Source: Isoptericola sp042668085 (GTDB taxonomy: Bacteria; Actinomycetota; Actinomycetes; Actinomycetales; Cellulomonadaceae). Taken from it: a stretch of DNA of 23,149 nucleotides. The notes under the pieces are model-generated. The model did not search any database and had not been told where the DNA came from. It saw nothing but the letters and a program-made list of their open reading frames with translations. The stretch is from positions 1-23,149 of the forward strand of contig NZ_JBHVBO010000047.1 of NCBI RefSeq assembly GCF_042668085.1, read 5' to 3'. Positions within the stretch are counted from its first letter, which is position 1; each line of letters opens with the position of its first letter. Shown piece by piece: positions 1 to 8,661 of this stretch. A program made the position numbers and the translations under genes.

Positions 1-201
1 CCGCGCTCGCAGCGGGCGCGGCGGCGCGTGGTCACGGAGATCGTCCGTGACGTCGCCGAGGAGCTCGGCAACACTCCGGCGGTGGCGCGGGCGTCGTACA
101 TCGACCCGCGGCTGGTCGACCTGTGGGAGCACGGCGAGACCATCGGGGCCACCCGGACGCGCTCCGCCGCGGAGAGCGCGGTGCTGGACCTGCTGGGCTG
201 A
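1..201 (+). CDS. DNA topoisomerase IB, C-terminal fragment
   Basis: The gene runs in from the left edge, so only the last 66 codons are present, read from base 1. The peptide contains ELGNTPAVARASYIDPR. This matches the end of the bacterial (poxvirus-like) type IB topoisomerase catalytic domain, where the Tyr of the SYI-x-P segment is the nucleophile that forms the 3'-phosphotyrosyl link. The enzyme relaxes supercoils by nicking one strand, without ATP or metal. Only about 30 residues follow the Tyr, which fits a natural C-terminus. The gene ends 15 bp from the stop codon of the convergent thioesterase gene. The family call rests on this one conserved block. Confidence 0.82.
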   Translation, partial: PRSQRARRRVVTEIVRDVAEELGNTPAVARASYIDPRLVDLWEHGETIGATRTRSAAESAVLDLLG

Positions 202-216
202 CCCAGGGTGTACGGG

Positions 217-720
217 TCAGCCGCGGCGTCGGAAGGTCACCGGCTCCTCGAGGTAGGCCTCCCAGGCCGCGCGCTCGTCGTCGGCGATGCGACGTGGGGC
301 GCCGGTCGCGGCATCGACGACGACGATCGTCGTGGCCGCCTTCACGTACGCCTGGCCGCCCGACGCCGGCCCGGTGCGGTCGAAGCCGCCGGGGACGCCG
401 TCGTGCACCTCGTAGCAGACCTCGAGGCTCGCGCCGCCGATCGCCCCGATCCACATCTCCACCCGGACCGGGGTGCGGGAGAAGCCGAGCGGGCGCAGGT
501 ACTCGATCTGCTGCCCGGCGACGAGCGTGTGCGACGTGGCGTGCGGGCCCGTGTCGAGGACGGCGGTGGGCCACTCCTCGCCGTCCGCGGCCTCCGGGTG
601 CCGCCAGAACGCCGTGATGCGCGCGTCCTCCAGGAGGCGGAGCATCGCAACGTTGTTGACGTGCTGGTAGGCGTCGAGGTCCGACCAGCGCAGGGGGACG
701 GGCACGTGCAGACGGGTCAT
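217..720 (-). CDS. Hotdog-fold acyl-CoA thioesterase (4HBT family)
   Basis: This 167-residue protein has the 4-hydroxybenzoyl-CoA thioesterase signature near its N-terminus, RWSDLDAYQHVNN, including the Asp expected to act in thioester hydrolysis. The length is right for a single hotdog domain, which works as a dimer or tetramer on cytosolic acyl-CoAs. The substrate cannot be read from the sequence. I chose the ATG at 718-720 because the family motif follows at the usual distance; an in-frame ATG three codons upstream (727-729) is possible, and neither has a strong ribosome binding site. It lies 66 bp downstream of the type B GTPase gene on the same strand and is probably read from the same transcript. 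In other actinobacteria I recall this thioesterase near ettA and ssb (memory, not checked). Confidence 0.85.
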   Translation of the reverse strand: MTRLHVPVPLRWSDLDAYQHVNNVAMLRLLEDARITAFWRHPEAADGEEWPTAVLDTGPHATSHTLVAGQQIEYLRPLGFSRTPVRVEMWIGAIGGASLEVCYEVHDGVPGGFDRTGPASGGQAYVKAATTIVVVDAATGAPRRIADDERAAWEAYLEEPVTFRRRG

Positions 721-786
721 GGCCCGCATCGTCGCACGCCGCCGCCTTCCCCACGGCATCGTCCCGGCATCGTCCCGGGACCGGCG

Positions 787-2517
787 TCAGCCGGCCGCGA
801 TCGCCGCCGCGGCGCGGCAGCGGGCGAGCGCGGCGAGCTCGTCCCCCACCGGCTGTCGCACCAGACGGTCCGCCACGCCCGAGACGGACTCGCGCAGGCG
901 ACGGCGCACGCGCGCGCCGCGGCGTCGCGCGCCCCACGCCGTGAACACCCGCGCGACGAGCGCGAGCAGCAGGCCCGCCAGGAGCCCCCCGATCGCCAGC
1001 AGGGTGGGCCACGGCACCTCGAGCACCCCGCCGCCGGACCCGGTGAGGTCCACGGTGAGCACCGGCAGGATCAGCGGCGGCAGGCGGAAGTACTCCACGA
1101 CCGCGGCGGCGGCGAGCCAGAGCAGGCCCACGACGGCGGCGGCGAGGAGCAGCCACTGCACCGCGCCCACCGCCGCCCACCAGCGCGGGCGGCGCGCAGC
1201 CTCCAGCCGGGTGCCGACGACGGCCTGGTCGAGGTCCCCCGGCAGCCGGTCGATCGCGTCCTGCGCCCGGGCGCGCGCCACCAGCACCCACGGGTCCGGG
1301 GCGCCGTCGGTCACGTCGTCGACGTACCGGCGCACGGCAGACGCCGACGCCGCCCGCACGGCGGGGCGCGCCGTCGGCAGGGAGCTGCGCACCAGCTCGG
1401 GTCGCTCGGGTCCGGTGCCGGCCGTCGACGCACCGGTCGCCGACCCGTCGGGGCCCCGCCGCAGCCCGAGCCGCCGCAGCGGGTCGCGCTTCAGCCGCGA
1501 CACCCACCGGGTGACCGGCCAGCCCGTGGCGAGGTGCGCGTCCCGCCGGTGCGCGGCCGCCACCGCGTCCGCGACCGTGGGCACGCCGGCGGCGGCCTCG
1601 AGCGCGTCCACCAGCGCGCCGGCGGCCCGGTCCCCCGTGCGCGACGCCGGGCTGGACCCGCACGCGTCCGCGATGCGCTGGGCCGCGGCGCGGGCGTCCG
1701 CGGCGAGTCGGGCGGTCGCCGCCTCGCGGCGCGCCGCCGCCTCGGCGAGCAGGCCCTTGAGCTGGTCCATCCCCCGCCCGGTCGCGGCCGACACGGCGAG
1801 CACCCGCGCCCCGTCGAGCCCGTCGGCGGCGACCAGCCGGCGCAGGTCGGCCAGCATCGCGTCGGTCTCGGCGTCGGACAGCCGGTCGGTCTGGTTGAGG
1901 ACCACGACCACGACCTCGGACCGGCCCGCCAGGGGGCGCAGGTAGCGCTCGTGCAGCGCCGCGTCGGCGTACTTCTGCGGGTCCACCACCCACACCAGCA
2001 GGTCGGCCCGCTCCACCAGCCGCTCGGCCCGCACCCGGTGCTCCACGACGACCGAGTCGTGGTCGGGCAGGTCGAGCAGCACCAGGCCGGTCGAGATCCC
2101 CGCCGGGCCGCGCCTCCCGCGCAGCCGGGCGAGCCCGCGCCGGGCGGGGCGCGCGGCCTCGTCCTCGCCGTCGTCCGGCACCGCCATCTCCTGGCGCCGC
2201 CGGACGTCCAGCCAGTCGAGCAGCGGCCCGGCGCCGTCGCCCCACACCGCCGCGACGGCGTGGGACGTCGTGGGCCGACGTACCCCGACGGTGGCGATCT
2301 CGGCGTCCGCGACGGCGTTGAGCACGCTCGACTTGCCGGAGCCGGTGGAGCCCGCGAGCGCGACGACGGTGTGCTCCGCGGAGAGCCCGCCGCGCTCGCG
2401 GGCGCGCTTCACGATGGCGCGGGCGTCGTCGAGCAGCTCGCGGTCGAGCCGGCCGCCGGCCGCCACGACCGCCGTCTCCAGCGCCGCGGTCCGGTCCGCG
2501 AGGTCGATCCGGCTCAC
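787..2517 (-). CDS. Type B paired GTPase with two membrane segments, copy 1
   Basis: The protein has 576 residues. A P-loop (GSTGSGKSS, 56-64) is followed by a conserved RRPTT block (about 80-84) that probably serves as switch I. A G3-like DLPDHDS (149-155), WVVDPQKYAD (176-185), a G4 motif NQTD (208-211) and a Ser-Ala G5 (243-244) complete the G domain. A helical region follows, then two strongly hydrophobic segments at about 445-475 and 505-525 and a short basic tail. This suggests a GTPase anchored to the membrane by a hairpin, of the YfjP/dynamin-related type seen in actinobacteria. Its GTG start (2515-2517) overlaps the TGA of the type A gene as GTGA, so the two are translationally coupled. 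Starting further upstream would run into that gene. The cellular role is unknown; membrane remodelling is inferred from family resemblance. Confidence 0.85.
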   Translation of the reverse strand: MSRIDLADRTAALETAVVAAGGRLDRELLDDARAIVKRARERGGLSAEHTVVALAGSTGSGKSSVLNAVADAEIATVGVRRPTTSHAVAAVWGDGAGPLLDWLDVRRRQEMAVPDDGEDEAARPARRGLARLRGRRGPAGISTGLVLLDLPDHDSVVVEHRVRAERLVERADLLVWVVDPQKYADAALHERYLRPLAGRSEVVVVVLNQTDRLSDAETDAMLADLRRLVAADGLDGARVLAVSAATGRGMDQLKGLLAEAAARREAATARLAADARAAAQRIADACGSSPASRTGDRAAGALVDALEAAAGVPTVADAVAAAHRRDAHLATGWPVTRWVSRLKRDPLRRLGLRRGPDGSATGASTAGTGPERPELVRSSLPTARPAVRAASASAVRRYVDDVTDGAPDPWVLVARARAQDAIDRLPGDLDQAVVGTRLEAARRPRWWAAVGAVQWLLLAAAVVGLLWLAAAAVVEYFRLPPLILPVLTVDLTGSGGGVLEVPWPTLLAIGGLLAGLLLALVARVFTAWGARRRGARVRRRLRESVSGVADRLVRQPVGDELAALARCRAAAAIAAG

Positions 2518-4520
2518 CGGTCCCCCTCCTCGCGCCGGGCGCGGGACCGGCGGCGCGACCACCAGCCGCGCCGCGCGGGGGCGTCCTGCTCGGGGGCCGG
2601 CGCGTCGGTGCCGTCCGGCGCCTCGGGCGGGCGGAAGGTGCCCGCGCCGCGCAGCAGCCCGCCGCTCCACGGGCGGGTGACGCCCTCGGTCGGGACGGCC
2701 CGCGCCGCGCGCTCGGCGCGGGCGGCCGCGGCGACCCGGTGGGCGGCGTCCCGGACGCCGTCCGCCCCGGTGTCCTGCGTGCCGAGCGCGTCGAGCTGCG
2801 CCGTGTACCGGGCCGCCTGCCCGCGCAGCACGGCCTCGACGCGACCGTTGAGCCGCTCCTTGGCCTGGGCCGCGAGCCGGCGCACGGCCTCGTCGCCGAA
2901 CACGGCCTCGAGCAGCTTCTGCGCGACGATCGCCGTGCCGCCGGCGATGCCGATCTCGGCGCCCGTGAGCCCGGCGGTCGAGGCGAAGACGATGACCATC
3001 AGGCTGACGCCGAGCGCGTTCACCCCGAACGAGACGGCCCGGGCGGTGCCGCGCCGTGACTGGCCCTGCTCGCGCACCAGCCCCAGCACGTCCTCCTGCC
3101 AGCCACGGATCTGCTCCGCCACCTCGGCGCGCAGCGCGGCGGGCACCCGCGCCAGGTCGAGGCCGTCCAGGAGCGCCGCGCCCGCACCGTCGCCCCGCCA
3201 GGCCGCGAACGTGCGCTCGGCGGCCTGCTCCGCGGCGTCGAGGATCACCGACTCGAGCCCGTGCGCGATGGCCTGCTCCACCTGCGGCGCCTCCTTCGGG
3301 CGGCCGCGGAAGAACCGGGCGACGGCGTCCCGCACGCGCCCCACGCCCGCCTCGACCGACCGGAAGAACTCGCCCGTCCCGACGAAGTCCTGCCAGCGGG
3401 CCAGCACCTCGCCGCGCAGGAGCGCGCCGTCGGACGTCGCGGCCTCCACCTGCTCCAGCGCCTCCGCGTGGTAGCGGCGGACGGCGTCGCGCAGCCGGGC
3501 GTCGGCCACCTCCTGGCCGTCGGCGGTCTCGGCGAGGGCGACGGCGCGCCGCACGAGGTCGTCCACCACGCCGTCGCGGGTGGCCGCGATGACCCGCGCC
3601 CGCGCCTCGGGGTCGCCGCCCAGGCCGGACAGCCACGTGGCGATCTCCGCGACCGCGGACTCCGGCAGCAGCCCGTCCACCAGGGCCCCGGGGCCCTGCT
3701 CGGCTGCCTCGCCGAGCACGAAGACGCGCGCGTCGCCCAGGCCGTGCTCCACGGTCATGCGGCGCAGGTCCTCGGCCACCACCTCCGCGCCCGGGTCCAC
3801 GCGGTCGAGGACGATCGCGACCTGCGCCCGGCGGCGGGAGGCCTGGCTCAGCAGGTCCCACGGCACGGCGTCCGCGTACCGCGCGGCCGTCGTGACGAAG
3901 AGCCACAGGTCGGCGGCGCCCAGCAGCTGCGCGGACAGCTCGCGGTTGGCCGTCTCCACGGAGTCGATGTCCGGGGCGTCGAGCAGGGCGAGCCCCTGCG
4001 GCAGCGCCTCGCTCGCGACCAGCCGCAGCGCCGCCGCCCCCTCCGCCTGCGACCTCTCGGAGCTCACCCCGGCGGTCGCTGCGCCGATCGCGGGGCCCGA
4101 CGGGGGCCCCGACGACGTCACGCGCGCCAGGCCGGGCAGCACGCGGTCCGTCGTGAACCAGCGCGCGTCGAGCGGGTGGTGCACCAGGACGGGCGCGCGC
4201 GTGGTGGGGCGCAGCACGCCGGGCGCGGACACGGGCTCCCCGAGCAGCGAGTTGACCAGGGTCGACTTCCCCGCACCGGTGGACCCGCCGACCACGACGA
4301 GGAGCGGCGCGCGCTCGGCCCGCAGCCGCGGCAGCAGGTAGTCGTCGAGCTGGTCGACGGCCTGGTGCAGGTCGGCCCGGGCTGCCGGCACCCCGGGCGT
4401 CTCGAGCGGCAGGCGCAGGGCACCGAGCCGGGCGCGCAGCGTCTCGAGCGCGTCGACCAGCTCCCGGGCCGCCGCCTCGTCCCGCGGGTCGGGGGCGGCG
4501 GTCGTGTCCGGGTCGGTCAT
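2514..4520 (-). CDS. Type A dynamin-like GTPase, copy 1
   Basis: The protein has 668 residues. After an acidic, Ala-rich leader come a P-loop GSTGAGKST (79-87), a GVLRPTTR switch-I-like block (about 101-108), the G3-like DAPDIDS (181-187), LWLFVTTAARYAD (205-217) and a weak G4 LDRVD (238-242). The rest is mostly helical with many charged residues. It is interrupted by a 40-residue hydrophobic, Gly-rich stretch at about 495-534 that could be a membrane hairpin or a dynamin-type paddle. The tail is Pro-rich and then very basic (GWWSRRRSR). Databases may call such proteins 'dynamin family' or, misleadingly, 'ABC transporter'. The ATG at 4518-4520 has no good Shine-Dalgarno, so a short or leaderless start is possible. 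It is the first gene of the pair and its stop overlaps the type B start. Confidence 0.84.
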   Translation of the reverse strand: MTDPDTTAAPDPRDEAAARELVDALETLRARLGALRLPLETPGVPAARADLHQAVDQLDDYLLPRLRAERAPLLVVVGGSTGAGKSTLVNSLLGEPVSAPGVLRPTTRAPVLVHHPLDARWFTTDRVLPGLARVTSSGPPSGPAIGAATAGVSSERSQAEGAAALRLVASEALPQGLALLDAPDIDSVETANRELSAQLLGAADLWLFVTTAARYADAVPWDLLSQASRRRAQVAIVLDRVDPGAEVVAEDLRRMTVEHGLGDARVFVLGEAAEQGPGALVDGLLPESAVAEIATWLSGLGGDPEARARVIAATRDGVVDDLVRRAVALAETADGQEVADARLRDAVRRYHAEALEQVEAATSDGALLRGEVLARWQDFVGTGEFFRSVEAGVGRVRDAVARFFRGRPKEAPQVEQAIAHGLESVILDAAEQAAERTFAAWRGDGAGAALLDGLDLARVPAALRAEVAEQIRGWQEDVLGLVREQGQSRRGTARAVSFGVNALGVSLMVIVFASTAGLTGAEIGIAGGTAIVAQKLLEAVFGDEAVRRLAAQAKERLNGRVEAVLRGQAARYTAQLDALGTQDTGADGVRDAAHRVAAAARAERAARAVPTEGVTRPWSGGLLRGAGTFRPPEAPDGTDAPAPEQDAPARRGWWSRRRSRARREEGDR

Positions 4521-4553
4521 GTGCCCAGTGTGCCCATCGGGGACGATCCGTGC

Positions 4554-4585
4554 AGAGCCGACCTGTGAGAGAGCCGACCTGTGAG
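4554..4585. repeat. Perfect tandem duplication of a 16-bp unit
   Basis: The unit AGAGCCGACCTGTGAG occurs twice with no gap (4554-4569 and 4570-4585). It sits in the 169-bp gap between two divergent genes, 34 bp upstream of the type A GTPase start. A doubled site here could bind a regulator, or it may be a recent slippage duplication. Confidence 0.9.
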
Positions 4586-4689
4586 ATCGCGCACCTCACG
4601 GCCCCGCGCGGGCGGATCCGCGGTGGAATGGGAGGGCACGACGGCGTGCCGCGCGCGCCGCCCACGGACCCGCCGCCAGGAGGCACCAG

Positions 4690-5259
4690 GTGACCAGCAC
4701 GTTCCGGATCCCCCGCAAGGAGCTCACCGGTCTGTACGGCCGCGCCGTCGCGTGGTACGCGCGGCGTACGTTCGGGCAGGTGCCCGACAGCGCGTTCGTC
4801 CTGGCTCACCACCCCCGCGCGATGCGGGCCATGTTCGGGCTCGAGATGAAGGTGGGACGGTGGAGGTCGCTCGACCCGACCCTCAAGACGCTGGCCGAGA
4901 TGGCCACGGCGGCCGCGGTCGGGTGCAGCTGGTGCCTCGACTTCGGCTACTTCCTCTCCCGCGAGGACGGCCTCGACGCGACCAAGGTCAGCCAGGTGCC
5001 GCGCTGGCGCGACACCGAGGGCGTGTACACCGAGCTGGAGCGCGACGTCATGGCGTACGCCGAGGCGATGACCGCGACGCCGCCCACCGTCACCGACGAC
5101 ATGGTCGCGTCGCTCGTGGCGCGCCTCGGGTCGCCCGCGATGGTGGAGCTCACCGAGATGGTCGCCGTCGAGAACCTGCGGTCGCGGTCGTTCTCGGCCA
5201 TGGGCGTGCAGAGCCAGGGGTACTCGGACGTCTGTGAGCTGCCGCTCGCCTCGTCCTGA
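4690..5259 (+). CDS. Carboxymuconolactone decarboxylase / AhpD-like protein
   Basis: This 189-residue protein is of the all-helical CMD/AhpD fold. The key element is GCSWCLDFG (78-86), with Cys79 and Cys82 forming a CxxC redox pair. The His three residues beyond the second Cys in classical AhpD (CxxCxxxH) is replaced by Gly. The CxxC-x-D-F-G form is common in CMD proteins of unknown substrate, so peroxidase or thiol-disulfide activity is plausible but not shown. The GTG at 4690 is well supported by AGGAGG (4678-4683) six bases upstream. The gene is divergent from the first GTPase pair and convergent with the phosphotransferase gene, and it stands alone as a transcription unit. Confidence 0.85.
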   Translation: MTSTFRIPRKELTGLYGRAVAWYARRTFGQVPDSAFVLAHHPRAMRAMFGLEMKVGRWRSLDPTLKTLAEMATAAAVGCSWCLDFGYFLSREDGLDATKVSQVPRWRDTEGVYTELERDVMAYAEAMTATPPTVTDDMVASLVARLGSPAMVELTEMVAVENLRSRSFSAMGVQSQGYSDVCELPLASS

Positions 5260-5281
5260 CGCGCACGCGTGGCCGCGCGTC
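5258..5281. terminator. Weak hairpin between convergent genes
   Basis: Seven-base arms GACGCGC and GCGCGTC (5258-5264 and 5275-5281) flank a 10-base loop in the 24-bp gap between two convergent stop codons. No T-tract is present on either side. It could act as a bidirectional terminator. Confidence 0.35.
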
Positions 5282-5283
5282 CG

Positions 5284-6249
5284 TCAGCCCAGACGACGGC
5301 GCAGCCACGCGACGCACGCCTCGCCCTGCGCGCGCTGGAACGCCCGCACGTGCGGGATGCCCGGGGGCGGCGGCTGCAGCGACGAGTGCACGAAGTACCC
5401 CGTGAGCGCGACGAGGTAGGCGGTGACGGCGTCCTCGTCCGTGCCCTCCGGCAGCGGACGCCGGCGCAGGGACTCCTCCGGCGTCGGGCCGCCCTCCACC
5501 TGCACCGCCGGCAGCATGCCGACGAGGTCGCAGAACGCCGCGCCCCGGCCTGGGTACGCCCAGTCGACGGCGACGGCGGCCCCGGCGCGGGGACCGGCGC
5601 TGACGAGCACCGCGTTGTCGCCGCGCAGGTCGCCGTGGACCAGGCGGTCGCCGGCGACGGCCGCGGGCGCCTCGAGCTCGAGAGTCGCCAGCCGGTCCAG
5701 GTGCTCCGCGAGCCACGGGTCGTACGACCCGAGACCCGCCGGGCGCTGGGCCGCGAGCCGTCCGGTGAGCTGCGCGGGCAGCTCGGAGGCGACCTCGGGG
5801 AGCGCACCCGCGGCGACGGGGTGCTCCCCCACCTCGACCGCGAGCTCGAGCACCGCGCGCAGCTCGTCGTCGCGCCAGGGGTGCGCCGGCGGGCGGCCTT
5901 CGACGGCGTCGAAGGCCAGCACGACCCAGTCGTGCCCGTCGGCGGCACCGACCTCGGCCAGCCACCGCAGTCGCGGCGCGGGCACGCCCTCGCCGAGCAC
6001 GGCCGCCCGCTCCGCCTCCTGGTGGTACAGCCGCACGGTGAACTCGTGCTCCGTCGACACCGCCTTGACGAACACCGCGCCCCGGTCGGTGCGCAGGGTG
6101 GACGCCAGGCCCTGGGAGTAGCCGCCGTCGTGGCTCGTCCACCCCGTCACCGGCGCCCCGATCCGCGCCTCGATGCCCGCGCGCACGGCGGCGGGCAGGT
6201 CGGTCCAGACCGGGCGGGTACGGGCGGTCGTCGCGGGGTTCGCCGTCAT
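5284..6249 (-). CDS. Aminoglycoside phosphotransferase (APH) family kinase
   Basis: This 321-residue protein has the kinase-like APH fold. A Lys in VFVKA (Lys62) matches the ATP-binding lysine. The catalytic loop is HGDLRGDN (205-212), with Asp as base and Asn as metal ligand. The metal-binding Asp is in VAVDWAYPG (Asp229). Most chromosomal members phosphorylate small molecules that are not antibiotics, or have unknown substrates, so resistance should not be assumed. I chose the ATG at 6247-6249. The frame stays open upstream to a GTG at 6298-6300, but that codon lies in the ettA terminator stem. The chosen start lacks a clear Shine-Dalgarno, which leaves some doubt. It is downstream of ettA on the same strand but separated by the terminator. 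Confidence 0.85.
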   Translation of the reverse strand: MTANPATTARTRPVWTDLPAAVRAGIEARIGAPVTGWTSHDGGYSQGLASTLRTDRGAVFVKAVSTEHEFTVRLYHQEAERAAVLGEGVPAPRLRWLAEVGAADGHDWVVLAFDAVEGRPPAHPWRDDELRAVLELAVEVGEHPVAAGALPEVASELPAQLTGRLAAQRPAGLGSYDPWLAEHLDRLATLELEAPAAVAGDRLVHGDLRGDNAVLVSAGPRAGAAVAVDWAYPGRGAAFCDLVGMLPAVQVEGGPTPEESLRRRPLPEGTDEDAVTAYLVALTGYFVHSSLQPPPPGIPHVRAFQRAQGEACVAWLRRRLG

Positions 6250-6298
6250 CGCAGGAGTATCGCCGACGACCGGCCCCGCACCCCACGCATTTCCGGAC

Positions 6299-6335
6299 AC
6301 GACGCCCCCGGCACCGCGGGTGCCGGGGGCGTCGT
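6299..6335 (-). terminator. Strong hairpin terminator after ettA
   Basis: A perfect 17-bp stem (6299-6315 with 6319-6335) closes a 3-base loop, 20 bp beyond the ettA stop codon. It is almost entirely G-C, with no clear U-tract, as is common in high-GC actinobacteria. Confidence 0.85.
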
Positions 6336-6355
6336 GCGGGCCCGGAGCCCGTGCC

Positions 6356-8038
<1,683 letters not shown>

Positions 8039-8121
8039 TGGCTCTGCTTCCACCGTTCGATCGCGCGGAGAACCCGAGGGATCGGGTCCGAGAGGTTCGA
8101 GGCTCCAGCGGGCAGGCTGGA

Positions 8122-8143
8122 GGACCGGCATGGCGGCCGGTCC
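8122..8143 (-). terminator. Hairpin between ssb and ettA
   Basis: Eight-base arms GGACCGGC and GCCGGTCC (8122-8129 and 8136-8143) enclose a 6-base loop, 23 bp after the ssb stop. A second smaller stem, CTCCAG/CTGGAG at 8103-8122, overlaps its edge. It could end or attenuate transcription before ettA. Confidence 0.5.
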
Positions 8144-8166
8144 ACCAGCCTACGCGACCTCGGGCC

Positions 8167-8613
8167 TCACGCGCCGACCGGCACCGCGTCCCGGGACCCG
8201 ACGTCGTGCGCCTCGGCCTCGTCGTCCGGCGCCCCGCCCGGCTCCGTGCGGTCGACCACGCGCGTGAACCGCGCCAGCCCGCGCGTGACGTCCGGGCCCA
8301 CGCCGTGCGCGTCGACGACCAGCTGCCAGCGGTCCTTGCCCTCCTTGTCCGTCCACTCCTCGGTGGACAGGCGGCCGTGGACGACCACCGGGTCGCCCTG
8401 CGCCAGCGACTCCGCCACGTGACGGGCGCCGGCGCGGAACGACTTCACCGTGAACCACAGCGTCTGCCCGTCCGACCACTCGCCGCTGCGCGGGTCGCGC
8501 AGCCGCCGCGTGCTCGCCACGCGGAAGGTGGTCCACTCGACCCCGCCGTCGGACCGGTGCAGCGTCGGCTTCGTCCCGACGAACCCGTTCACCGTGATGC
8601 TGACCTCGTTCAT
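8167..8613 (-). CDS. Single-stranded DNA-binding protein paralogue
   Basis: This 148-residue protein has an N-terminal OB fold (about 1-110) that opens MNEVSITVNGFVGTKP and includes WTTFRVAST and VVVHGRLSTEEW. These are features of bacterial SSB, which coats single-stranded DNA as a tetramer. The C-terminus ends SRDAVPVGA and lacks the acidic DDDxPF-like tip with which the main SSB recruits replication and repair proteins. It is therefore probably a second SSB, comparable to SsbB of Streptomyces, rather than the replicative one, which usually lies between rpsF and rpsR. The ATG at 8611-8613 has AGGAGG five bases upstream. It follows the type B GTPase stop by 48 bp on the same strand, which suggests one operon. 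Confidence 0.92.
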   Translation of the reverse strand: MNEVSITVNGFVGTKPTLHRSDGGVEWTTFRVASTRRLRDPRSGEWSDGQTLWFTVKSFRAGARHVAESLAQGDPVVVHGRLSTEEWTDKEGKDRWQLVVDAHGVGPDVTRGLARFTRVVDRTEPGGAPDDEAEAHDVGSRDAVPVGA

Positions 8614-8661
8614 GCGCTCCTCCTGGGTCCGCCGCCGGCAGGCGCCGACGGGCCCCCAGGA

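Noticed and set aside
208..3474. Very long open frames antisense to the GTPase genes
   Set aside because: They are rich in Arg, Pro and Ala, have no domain signatures and arise from the GC-biased codons of the real genes on the other strand.
2514..4520. Naming the type A GTPase an ABC transporter ATPase
   Set aside because: There is a P-loop but no LSGGQ signature, no H-loop and no Walker B DE. The layout is that of a dynamin-like GTPase.
5284..6249. Antibiotic resistance by aminoglycoside phosphorylation
   Set aside because: The fold is right, but the sequence is not recognisably close to a known resistance enzyme, and most chromosomal APH-like kinases have other substrates.
8167..8613. 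The SSB gene as the essential replicative ssb
   Set aside because: It lacks the acidic C-terminal tip and is not next to rpsF, rpsR or rplI, so a paralogue is more likely.
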